From: Balanoglossus misakiensis
Lineage: Eukaryota; Hemichordata
DNA: 64,000 nucleotides
Assembly: GCA_040954595.2 (NCBI GenBank)
Contig: CM082578.2
Span: 8,370,001 to 8,434,000 of the forward strand
Reading direction: 5' to 3'
Shown: one piece after another, positions 24,291 through 43,413 of the stretch
How the letters are laid out: the number at the start of each line of letters is the position of its first letter
Position numbering within the stretch: the first letter of the stretch is position 1
Notes under the pieces: generated by a model
Told to the model about the DNA's origin: nothing
The model's input: the letters and a program-made list of their open reading frames with translations, nothing else
Databases searched by the model: none
Translations under genes and position numbers: made by a program

Positions 24291-27200
24291 ATGTCTTCTT
24301 ACGGCCAACTTGAGACGGACGATTCCTTTGACTTTCTTTTCAAAATAGTTCTCATAGGAGACGCGGGAGTAGGCAAAACATGTGTAGTGCAACGTTTCAA
24401 ATCGGGGACATTCCTTGAAAAACAGCACAGTACGATCGGCGTTGATTTTACGATGAAGACATTACATATAGACGGGAAAAGAGTCAAGGTAAGGAAGGTT
24501 TTCACGTTTACTTCAGTGTAGTCTTCATCTTGAGTCCCCAGCTGATTGATTAATTCCTGGGAATAACATGACATGACACTGGAGTTAATAACAGTGGAGA
24601 ACCCGGAAGTAATTGTCACGCGTCTATTACTAATAACAGATAAATCATTTACGTGTTAATTTCGAAATTATTGGGTTTTCATGTCCAATAATAGCAGACT
24701 AACACTAGTTCATTCGGGGTCTTGGGGAGATTTTCAACGGTGTTTAAGAAACAAACAAACAAACTCCTTAAAATTGACGTATGTATTCTCAATGCTAGTA
24801 GTACAGGTGACGTGGTTGAATGTCTTTCTCGTAAAACCATGGACGTCCGGTCCATGGTGAAATGTGGGAACACAGGAAGTTCAGATGGTGGTGGTGTGTG
24901 TGTGATGTGCGTTACTTTACAAATATCCGTTTTCAGATGAAGTCTCGATTTGACTGAAACTGCTCAGGCAAAACACATTCTTCCTGGTGACTTATGTTGT
25001 TCCCATTTCACATAGCACTGGCTGGGTGACACACAAAGCTAAATGTAATCCACTCACTGCTAGCATGGGTTATTCAATGATTAGGTAAATTGGTTGAACA
25101 GCTGATACCGTGCCATGTTTCATGGCAGAGTTGTATTGATGGTGAATTTCTCAGGGTCATTCACTAAAAAACGCATGTATGATAAATGTGTCCTTTGTAA
25201 ATCATACTCTGTCACTCATAATTGACCACTTGACCCAGGGAAATGAAGGCCTTTTGCTTGTAATCTTTGGATCTGTCCTTGTGCCAAGTTCATGTACATC
25301 AAATTTCCTGGACAAGGTTGCTGTAATTGTAAATGTATCATAGATAATGTCAGTCATACATCTTGAACTGTCAGGAAATCCCACAAGGAACTCATCCTAT
25401 TTAATGTACGTTTTATTCTTGCAAGCTGCTTATAGTTCTAGTGCTGGAGATGGCTCAGATGGCTTCAAGCAAACTGTGTTTGAATTGTTTTTTGTTTTTT
25501 TTCACTTTAGTGGCAGGTCATGTTTTTGACTGGGTTCAAGCCTGTGAGGATCATTGATACAGTGTTTGGACTGTGCAGTTTCACACATATCTAATATCCC
25601 ATTTTGTTTGATTGGAAACTGTTTGAATTTGATAGATGCAAGTGAAATGTGATACAGTGGAGTTTGCATAGTGCGGCTGGACATGATAACATTTAACTTC
25701 CTTCGTCCGATATCCTGGCAAACAGTTTCACATTGAACACAAAAGTGACAAAATCAATGAAAAATGTCTTGCACAGGAAATTCTGAGGCACCAGTAGGAT
25801 CTAGAAAGTGTCTCTGTGTTCCTGTTGTCGTTTATAAAATACTAATGCAGCTTACATAAGAGAGAAACACATGCTCTCTGCAATGGATGTAACAGGGATG
25901 TTGATTGGCTCAGCTGTGGTCTTATAGGTACATGCATGTCTGCATACCAGTAACAAAGATTATATAATTATGTCACTAATTACTGTCCCTTTCCAGTCAT
26001 TATGGCAGTCCAGTAACAGAAACAAACCTTGGGGAATTAATTAGCGTACACCCACATGCATCAGTAGCAATATCACAAATCTGATGATTTTGTGAGGAGC
26101 TAGTTTTTCTCTGTAATAAGGAAAACAAATACAAATTGTTTTTAAAAATGCTATTCACTTTGTCCATATGTTTAGCAACAATTATAAAAATGCCTGCAGG
26201 AACAGTCATTAGCCTTTGAAAGTGTTGGTGATTTCTGCCAGTATTTGTTTTGTTGGCTTTTGCAAATTAATATATAAACATGTTTACTTTGAATACAACC
26301 TGTGAAAACCAGCTTGTCACCACTAACCCCCAACAATATTGACTTTTTTGTTTGCTGCAGCTACAAGTGTGGGACACAGCTGGACAAGAAAGGTTCCGCA
26401 CGATAACACAGAGCTACTACCGCAGTGCAAACGGTGTGATTATAGCGTACGACATAACCAAGAAAGAATCCTTCAACAATGTGCCGAGGTGGATGGAAGA
26501 CGTGAAAAAATATGCGGGGGGAAATGTCATACAGATGTTAATAGGTGAGATTGTTTTGCGTTGAACTCTTCTGAGGATAAGCAAGGTTGCCTTGTTTTGA
26601 TCAGAATTGTGGTTGATGTGTTTATTCGGGTATAAGTGTACACATTGATGTGTTTACAACTGCGTGTATCTCAATATTTCTCTTCCTATCCTGTGTACTT
26701 ATTGTGCCAGTACAAGCAAGATAAAATTTGTTTTCTACCCAGCAGACATTTCATGTTTTGTTTAATGGGAAATATAAACAAAAAATTATGTATGATAATA
26801 TAAGGTTATTCACAAAATACCGGGATTTATGTCTGAGTACATCGTGCAGCGCAGGTATTGTCCGAGACGCGCAGCGTCGAGGACAATACCGAAGCGTACG
26901 ATGTACGAGGACATAAATCCCGGTATTTTGTGAATAACCTTATTATTATACACCTTTTCCGGACGTCCTTGATGAACGATAAAGAATAAATAGGCCGCTA
27001 TCGGACTTTCTAGTTTTCAGACGCAGCCATGATGTAATTTGCATATCGAACGCGCCTTCACCTCGCGCATCAGGTGATGCTAGTGTAGAGCTGCCTGTCT
27101 CGCGCGCGACGTTCTACGCTGCTGCTTGCGCTGAGCTCGTTCTGGAACTTGAAATGAACGCGCTCGCCTGTTCGTTCACAGATTGCTTCGACTGAAATTT

Positions 27201-27970
27201 CAGCGTGGATTTTGACTTATTTCGCATCTTGGGTCACCAATAACTTTGTTTAATAACGGCTGTGTAATTTTTATATAAATTTTCGTCAGAGTAGGGTTAA
27301 TATCATCATTGTTTACATTGATCACCAGTCCGAGGACGCGGAGTCCCGTAACCCTGTGGGTTATGGGACTCCGCGTCCTCATTTGAATAATTATTGTACG
27401 GTGATACCGCGAATTATTGTATTACGGAACTCCATAGGTTACAGCAGTAGGTGTATAATAATAGCATTTATGTTTAGAATTATCGTCATGACATCCAATT
27501 GTCATTGAAATAAATCCTTGATTTCATTCTCTAGGATTAGGATGATCATGTTATACATGTACGTACATGTAGTCCTTCCATTGTGGAAGGACTGCGAGTT
27601 ACATGTGTCTGAAAACAGCAGTAACATTAAAATGAAGGTTTATAATGTGAGAGGGGTGAGACAAGTGAATAAGGTAAACATCACTTTTATGTTCTTGCTA
27701 TTTTTTCCCTCAGGTAATAAATGTGATCTATCAGAACTTCGAGAAGTCCACTTTTCCGACGCCAAGGCCCTTGCGACGCACCATGCTATGTTGGAGTGCT
27801 TAGAGACGTCTGCCAAAGATGCCAGCAATGTGGAAGAGGCATTTGTGAAAATGGCTAAAGAACTCAAGAAGAGGCACGGGGGCGGCAATTCGCTAGAAAC
27901 AGGCAGCGATTCGCCCAAAATTTCACTAGATTCAAAAAGGGTCGATGGCAACTGGGGGTGCTGTAGTTAG
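24291..27970 (+). CDS. RAB43: Rab43/Rab19-type small GTPase
   Basis: Ras-superfamily GTPase; Rab43/Rab19 members work in Golgi and endosomal membrane traffic. Three exons: 24291-24488, 26361-26544, 27714-27970, giving 212 residues, the length of human Rab43. All nucleotide-binding motifs are intact: GDAGVGKT (23-30), Rab-type switch I '[10 protein letters not shown]', WDTAGQE with catalytic Gln75, NKCD (129-132) and ETSAK (158-162). '[16 protein letters not shown]' and '[11 protein letters not shown]' are specific to the Rab43/19 group. The C-terminus is GCCS, so two prenylatable cysteines are followed by one Ser rather than ending CC or CXC. The start is the first ATG in frame with the P-loop. 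The nearest downstream AATAAA signals are at 28280 and 28340, with another at 30629. Confidence 0.96.
24489..26360 (+). other. Rab43 intron 1
   Basis: AT-rich intron of 1,872 bases with donor GTAAGG and acceptor TTTGCTGCAG. No nested gene or repeat recognised. Confidence 0.7.
26788..26957. mobile_element. Large palindromic element in Rab43 intron 2
   Basis: The 33-base arm 26800-26832 is exactly complementary to 26911-26943. Pairing continues inward through 'gtacatcgt' and 'ggtattgtcc', so nearly all of about 170 bases folds back. The outer ends (left tatgataatata, right ttattattatacacc) are imperfect inverted repeats. An inverted copy of that end, 'ggtgtataataata', recurs at 27449-27462, so a larger composite element of about 0.67 kb is possible. 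Confidence 0.75.
27331..27379. repeat. GC-rich hairpin in Rab43 intron 2
   Basis: Arms 'gaggacgcggagtcccg' and 'gggactccgcgtcctc' pair for about 23 bases with one mismatch around a 3-base loop. Probably part of the same composite transposon as the palindrome at 26788. Confidence 0.7.
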
Positions 27971-30634
27971 TTTAGAAGCATTGTGTCAGTCTGCGTTCAC
28001 CTCTGCGGTACCTGCTACCCCCCTGGATTTTGGATCAGCCCTGTATAATGAACTTTATTCCCCCAGTGGGCTGATTCATTTTACAGGGGGGAGGGTTAGG
28101 ATTCAGAGGTGATGAACTGTGGTGACGTTTTGAAGGTTATCTTGGGGTGCTGGCTTTGTATAGAGGGGATGGGTTAACACAGGATGTCAGTCATAGAGTT
28201 GTATTGGGTGCAATTAAGTATCTGAAACGAAAAGTGTACAGTATTTGGGGGGAAACTGCAATTGAAGAATGGGAATCAGAATAAAATTCTTCACATTCGT
28301 GAACAAGTAACAGGGTTTTAAAATTCAAATCTTTTGCTGAATAAAGAACATGAATTGTCAATCATGATCTTGCAGATAATCCCAAAACATTATACCTTTT
28401 TTTGTCTATAATGGTCTCATACCTCATCATATACATGAAATTCTTACTTTACTAACTCATTCTGTGGTACATCCACTGATCTCACCCACATAGTGACATT
28501 CAGTCGTCACATTATTTATTCAGAAACAAAAATATATATGCCTTCAAAATCACACCATGTATGACTCTTTCACTTCAGTGTAATAATACTGTATGAATTC
28601 AATCTTTATATACTGTCCACACAAAAAAGACAACACAGCAGAATAGTTTTAATGTCTGTTGAAGTGACGATGCTCATTGAAGTTTGAAGACTCTTAATAC
28701 ACAGAGTGGAGTTTGATCTTTTATTAATGGGGAAAAACAACATTTTCAATTTCCCTTTCACTCTTCCTCTATCGAATCAACAAGTTTCTTGTCCTGAAGG
28801 CAGTTATCAACACATTGTAAGGGTTAAACACACAGCCTTTGTATGTAGCCAACGCTGTGGACATTTACACTCATCCTATGGACGATATTGAAAAGCCAAA
28901 TACTTTAGCATTTGAACATGCAGTAGGGAGTGGAACAAGATGTGGTTGATGCACGCCACATATTATGTCAAACTAGTGCTATTTAACATGACGCACAGTA
29001 TCTGGATGAAATTTTCTTATATTAAATTAATCTTATTATTAATTGCCAGCATTACAAAATCAGTCGACATGTTGTGATTCGGATACAAGTGCAATGTTCA
29101 GCTGCTCTAATCTGCAGTTTCAGATAAAGAGAGCAAAAAGCATTGTTCAAGTAGGGGGGTCTAACTCCATTGTATATAAGGTCCATTATTATTATTTAAC
29201 CCTTTCACCCTAGTTTCCCTCTTAAGAGGTCCAACTTTACTATAAAAACAATGGAGTTGGATCAAGGGTTAAAAGTCCTATATATCTCGATGAGAAAATG
29301 ATATCCATATGTGTCTCTGTGTCAAATTATTGACAAATGTCAGCGCACTTTTTGTGTGGATACATGTACTCTTTACCACAACACAAAGAAGGCAAAAAAG
29401 CAAGGGTAAAAGTACATTGGCTTCAACTTTTGGTGGGAGTTTCAATGTTTTTTTTCTGTGTGTAAGTAATTATTTCATTTGCTTATCATGTTGGCCTATG
29501 GCCATACTTAGCATACAGTCAGTAAAGTGTATGTTGAGGTAATAATGTCAAGTTCACAAATGTAAAATTCAAGAATTGTACATATTTTGTAAACATCCCT
29601 ATTGGCCGTAGGCACTGCACAATGTAATGGTAGTTCTGTTGAGCCAGGCTATAGCAATTTACATGGAAGCAAAACTTACACAGCTAGTGTTACCGTATAC
29701 ACAACAAAAAATACTGAAAATTTGCCACGCAGTACGAGTTGCAGTGAGTGGGTTTCATAAGTGGAAAGGTCATTTACAGAACAAAGTTTTCATGAAGTCG
29801 CAGAGTTACGGTGAAATGACAAGTGCAGTGTTTGTCATCCTCACTTTTGTCGTTGATCATTATTCTCTCGGACTGAAGTGATCAAGAAACACAGCTGCCA
29901 TTCTATGCGAGACATAATTGCCATGTACATAATTGTGTGTGTGTGGGTATATTGTATGTAAATTGGGAGAAGAAAAAGAAATTTGCTTGTGGAAGTTCCC
30001 TTGGTTTGAAGGTACAGGATTTTATTTCAACAAGTTGGAATGGGATATAGCATACATGATCTGGGAGGTGTTTATACTTTTAGCAGTGTTGATGCGGACC
30101 ATTTTCTTTCTTTTTAATGACTGCTGCAGTGGTGGTAAATTTATGATGATTATTTATTTCACAGAAAAGTTTGCTTGTACACACTCAAACTTACTCCACG
30201 TATTGCTTTCAACATTGTGTTTATTATTTGTAGTTAGACTACTACAGAGAAGGCTGCCATCTTGGAATTATATTGCATCATGGGATATTAGACTAAACCA
30301 TATTTGGGTTGTGTGCAAAAGTAACAAAGAGGTGCAGGAAATCTTGTCCATGCCTGCTGAAGCCCAGTATGTCTGTTTTGCATCACAATTTTCTGTTTAT
30401 TTTATGTGATATATGTATATTTGTGTGTTCACGTTGTAAAGAGGGATTTATACCCCCACAGCAATGTCAGGGGTGCTGGCTTCACTCAAACTTCTTAAAT
30501 CCAGACTGCGGTACAATACAAATCCAAGATGGCGACACTTCTCTTTTTTTGTTACATTTTTAGCATACATGTATATTTTATTCAAATTTGTGTTCTTCTC
30601 AAGCCTTTTTGTTCCTTTCAAAATTGTGAATAAA
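27971..30634 (+). other. Rab43 3' UTR and flank
   Basis: Non-coding; AATAAA at 28280-28285, 28340-28345 and 30629-30634 are candidate 3' ends. The open frame at 29933-30409 is hydrophobic and AT-driven, with no family match. A TTAA-ended mini-element lies at 29196-29272. Confidence 0.55.
29196..29272. mobile_element. TTAA-ended mini-transposon, copy 1
   Basis: Begins TTAACCCTTTCACCC and ends AAGGGTTAA. The body ('gaggtccaac', 'acaatgg') matches, in reverse orientation, the element at 50951-51043. TTAA termini suggest a piggyBac- or Kolobok-type MITE. Confidence 0.7.
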
Positions 30635-30883
30635 GTTACATTGTCTTAATTTTTTATTGATGTATTTTTTCAGCGATGAGAATTGATCTGTTGTTGAAAG
30701 TAATTGAGAAAAAACACTATAATTATTGAACTTTCTTTTTAGCTGTGAAGTGATGAATGCTGCCCTCTCCCTATCACATATTAGAATACGCCAGCAAACC
30801 TCACGCTTCGTCACTGGGTGGCGCTGTTTACCATGACGTGAAAAATAAGAACCAAGACAACCTTATTGTACAAGATAAATACA

Positions 30884-33546
30884 TTTATTAAGAACGTCAC
30901 ATACATTCAATGTGAATGCACAGGTAGAATTTCAGGTTGAACTCGCACATACACTACCAGTGTCTTTGCATAAATGAAAATCTGTGAGATTGCACAAGAC
31001 CTACTGAGACCTCGTTAGTTCCCAAGTCGAGGAGAGCACTATAATGAATATTTTTTTTCACAAAATGATCGACACTCCGGGGGTTCCTGAGTGAAGACCT
31101 TACATTGAATTCAGGACTGAGACACGCACTTATAATGCTGCACGTGCCACATTTCCAATCACAAAAAGTCAAAGTACGACATGGAAAAAATTCTCTTTTC
31201 TTTGAAGTCAGTTTGAGCTGACATGCCCATTGTTAATTAATACTAAATTAATTCTAATTTCTGAAAATTATGTTTACTTGTGATTTAGCGAGTTTTCCTA
31301 TATTCCCATATTCCTATACTCCAGTTCCAATTTCCCTTTCACAAGGGTACCAGCCCTTCACACTACAGAACCAATGTTGGTTAAAAATTACAATCGCAAA
31401 CATTAACACGTGATGCAACCACACTCTCATTCTACACCTGTGGCACTCTTTTAAGACACAAACATTAATATGTTTACTTTATTACCTAGCAATGATTTCA
31501 GAATTTTGGCAGCTCATTTTTGCAATATTTGCTAACATCACAGTATTCAAATGAGTAACAACACCCTGAGGCACAAGTACACAGTTTAAATTCTATCACA
31601 GGCCATAAGCCTTTTCACTTGTCTTGAAGAAATTAACTTAATATGCCCAGAACACTATACTGAATGCCCATTGATGGTATTGAACACCTAATGCCAGATG
31701 TCCTGCATCATCATGATACAAACATGTAATACCCACATATGATAAAAACTGATACAAACTCATTAAAATTAGATGTAGCGTTAGGCGGTGCTTTTACATT
31801 TGCTCATTCTTGGCCGTTCTGTTTGGAAGGGGCCCGCACGCCCGAAATCAGCCAAGACAGAGAACAGAACAGCCAATACAAAGCCAAGAGGACATAACAG
31901 CCAAAGCCCTGAGAACAGAATAGCCACAACTATCACCAGTGCCTAATTCTACATCTGATTTTAATCAGACTGAAAAAACCTGACCAACCCATAAATTTTA
32001 GTACATTCATGTACTTGTGAATTTCAATTAATCAAAAAATTCTTTACATTTATACGTGTCCAAGCAAGTATTACTGGATATAGTCTATGTAAGCTGAAGA
32101 ATGCTGAAATTTCAGATTTTGCAAATCAATTGTTCTAAGTATTATTTACATGGAAGTGATTGAACTACCACAGATTTATCGTAATGACTTTATACTTACA
32201 CGGGTCAACATATTTGTTGGAATGTACCTCTTAGTAAAAGCACCCTGAATTTCAAAGAAAAAATGTTTGCCTTCACATAAATTATTGCTATGATGAACAT
32301 GTGTTCATTACAAAATACTACATCACATTGTAGGAATTTATGGTTTGACACCCCCCCCCCCCCCAATGACAATTCAACTGACATATATGAAGGAGACAAC
32401 ACCTGGCTGTTTGCATAAGCACTATAAAGTGAACTTTGACCGAGATCAAAGGTCACACAGCTGGCAAACAGCACATTCGCTTTCCTCCATTCGATTACAA
32501 TGCCCGGCTACAAATTGGCAGGTATGTTACAATATTGTACTTCAATATTTCAGATTACAACCACAGAAATGGGTTAACATTACATGTGACGAATTTCAAA
32601 CAAACCAACAAGCCGCTGACATGCAGACCATGCAGTGCTGCTTTCCAAATGTCAAGCCATTCCTTTTCACAAATATCAATAGACGTGTAATGTTGAAGAT
32701 GCCCTCAGTTATAATAGCATGAGTGAAAGTCAAATGAAATTTACTGCCCTGAGCTATAACAAGTTATATCTACCAGTACATGTATTTCTATTCAGTGCAC
32801 ATGTGTGACACGTACCACTACTCTGTGGGACTTTACACACTCACTGTACAAAAGAGTGTTTTTATGTCACCAGGCTTCTCCCACTGCTAGTGTAATCTAT
32901 CACCAACTTGAGGTATACATAATGCATAAGCATATAAAATGCAACTCTTTTCAACAAATTATGTTCATGTAATTAATGAACACTCACAATTCCCATCCAC
33001 ATCTACCCACGCACTTCTTACATATTTTCTTGTGCCCTTTCACATCATTTACATTATATAGATTCAAATTTATCAGTTAAAACAATGAGATGAGAGATTA
33101 AAATAGGATTCACATCCTCGTGAGAACTGCAGGAGACAATCAGGCTTGAGATGAGAATGATCATATTTGTTTTTCATTGGGTGCCCACTCACCCATTTCA
33201 CCCCTCCCACCCTGCACATGGATGCAACCACAGAAATGAAAATAACGGGATGTACCACTAAAATGGGGGTACGAAGGATTAAACACGTTCTCTGCATTGA
33301 CTGCCTATTGTGATAAAAACATGGACCCCACACATGACCCATACAGCTCTGCCATCATCATACTCATAATTTACTACATGTACATGAGAAATAAATAAAA
33401 AATACAACAGATGAAATTTCTACATTGGTAAAATGTCACTGTGAGTACCTATCTAAAAACCTGCCGTTGACCGCTGGATAAAAACTTTCTCACACCTGAA
33501 GAGTTCGATGAAACTAGATCTAGGAAACCTATGTTTAAAAAATACA
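30884..33546 (-). other. HDHD5 3' UTR and flank
   Basis: Non-coding sequence after the HDHD5 stop. AATAAA on the minus strand occurs at 30889-30884 and also near 31484-31479. Rab43 ends at about 30.65 kb at most, so the genes are tail to tail with little or no overlap. Contains an inverted-repeat element (31762-31965) and poly(C) at 32350-32364. Confidence 0.5.
31762..31965. mobile_element. MITE, copy B of the two-copy family
   Basis: 204 bases. The first 24 bases (attaaaattagatgtag...) match the reverse complement of the last 24 with three mismatches. Internal arms 'ggccgttctgt' and 'acagaacagcc' also pair. It shares its core with 44-220. Confidence 0.75.
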
Positions 33547-41163
<7,617 letters not shown>

Positions 41164-42466
41164 TGCATCGGCCGCTCTGTCTGATCACCGGCAGAATCTC
41201 GACACGAAAGCAAATGACCGGTGTATGAACGGTCGGCGAATCGGGGTGGGCGTGACCAATCAGCCAGCAGCAAATAATCACGTGGTATAATTTGAATAAA
41301 TTAGCGACCATCTCCTGCACGTACGTCGAGTCAGCTGATCAGATGTAAACATATCACCGGTACCGGCAGGATCTCATGCATGTGTACGAGCCCTTGTAAA
41401 CAAGAGCGTTTTCAATCGTGAAGAACATAAAAGAAACAAGTTTACACGTAAAATCTCGAGATGAGCAGTGATAATAAATATAGCCTAATAAAAAATAAAA
41501 ATAGCAGGCCAATCAGTCTTTTGGGGGAATGATTTACAATGCCACTTAGAAATAGAAATCCGGGTTGTGACATTGTGTTTTTATTGCACGATATGTTCCT
41601 TCTTGGCGTTTCCTCAGCATCCCACCGTGTATGGTGGACGATAACAACGTTGAGGATGTGAAAAATAGTTCCGGATCCAACAATCCGGATTTTCACGTTT
41701 GGCCCACCCCATCTCGCCTATAATTGCTGCAGTAAATGGGAAACTGAGGAGGGGGGGGGGGGGGGGGTCTCTTCATATTCTCTCCACCTTTTCCAGATAT
41801 AAATGGGTCGACCACCCCTAGAGAAAGTTAATTAACGATTGACTGGTAGTGCTTATTGTCACTGTTGCTTAGTTATGAGATAAACCACTGGGAATAAATA
41901 ATTTAGTCTGCAGTAGAATGAAATTTATAGTTCCTAGCTACATGTCCAATTGTTTCAAATCAGCACTGGACACTGCAGCGCAACAGATATCAGGACCAAA
42001 GTCCAATCTCACGTGACTATTAACTATCCATCATTGATAGACTGGACAGATATGATAACAAGAGCAGGGGCTGGGCAGCTGTGATATATATAGTCATCAT
42101 TGCCACGGCTGTGATATATATAGTCATCATTGCCACGTGGTGACAAATAAAATAATAGTTACCACATACAGAAAGAAATAAATAGTTGATAATATGCAAA
42201 TACACAAGTTACATTGCCTGTATGACCTAGCAGAGGTAGGTACAGCTGCACGGACAAGGGCTCACACACGCTGCGCGACACATAAATTTTAATGTCTGCC
42301 AATATATTTATAATGCATAAGACTTAATCTTTTGTCAATGTTTGATCAAAACATTCTCATTAAAATTGGAACTTTGAATATTTCTAATACACAATACATG
42401 TCAGGAAGTATCAGAGCGGTAAAGTTCAGGCGAAACAATGACTCAATAATTGTGTAGAAACAATAC
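41164..42466. other. Intergenic: HDHD5 promoter to ISY1 3' end
   Basis: No exon. The first 200 bases upstream of HDHD5 are CpG-rich, as in a housekeeping promoter. Also present are a poly(G) run at about 41750-41767 and a perfect 30-base tandem duplication at 42078-42137. Confidence 0.55.
42078..42137. repeat. Perfect 30-base tandem duplication
   Basis: 42078-42107 and 42108-42137 are identical (gctgtgatatatatagtcat...). Confidence 0.9.
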
Positions 42467-42472
42467 TTTATT
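42467..42472 (-). promoter_or_regulatory. Polyadenylation signal of ISY1
   Basis: AATAAA on the minus strand, implying a 3' UTR of about 0.95 kb. Confidence 0.55.
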
Positions 42473-43413
42473 TAAGAAAAATCTTCATTAAGAAAAATCT
42501 ACAAAGGCAAAAAAGAAGAAAACTATTTCAAAATATAAAATAACTCCATATACAATTACATTATATGAACAGATATTCAGTTTTAACTCTTCTTCTTTGA
42601 ATTCATATCACAATTTGTAGTGTCAAATGAGATCTTACTTCTCAGTATCATACATGGCAATGCCTGAACGCTTGAAAAGTTATGTTGATAGAAATATGAT
42701 CTATCCTGCATACAGTAAAGGGTAACTTTGAATCTCATGTCACCATGCCAATACAGTGCGGACCTGTTCCCAACTAATCCCATAATGCATTGTACAGAAA
42801 TTTCAAAGTGTTTAATAAAAACATTGGATTGTACTGTGCAACATTTTGTTTCACATGATCATGTTTACAATATTTAATGATATCCAAATGCCTTATGTAT
42901 TTTACATCAATTGGCAATGAAATTGTATTATTTGGCTCCGCTGTGTATTGTATTATTCTTCTGTGAGTAGCCAGTAGGCATCACAATTAACTATTGAATT
43001 TGTATTTTACAAAATGTATTTTCCGTTTGTTGGAGAAAACAGCCATTGCAATAGCAGCATACATGTATTCCTTGGAATGCTGATCGCTGATAGAAATATG
43101 AAACAAATTATGGCAGCCTAGATACACACTGCATTTATTTCTTTTCATGTACGAAATCATGATTCAGTGTTGTTAGACATCATTTGCAGCGTTAATGACT
43201 GCATGATACATCACACCAAAGCAGGAGTCCCTCTATTCTGTTGCTGGCAATGCTGTTATAATTAAATCTGGAACATTATTCAGAGATGACAAAGTGTCCG
43301 GATATGGCAGTGAGTGTGGAATATGAGACCACCTGTTTCCTGTCTTCTCTCATGACTTTGCTGATTGTTCAATATCACTCTGCACACAGAACCAGGTACA
43401 TGTCACACAGTCA

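Larger units (their letters stand above)
26545..27713 (+). other. Rab43 intron 2
   Basis: Most of this 1.17-kb intron is transposon-like, with two strong hairpins (26788-26957 and 27331-27379) and a CpG-rich middle (27040-27190) unlike the flanking sequence. Confidence 0.65.

Noticed and set aside
29933-30409. 158-codon plus-strand frame downstream of Rab43
   Set aside because: AT-driven hydrophobic sequence in the Rab43 3' UTR or flank; no family resemblance.
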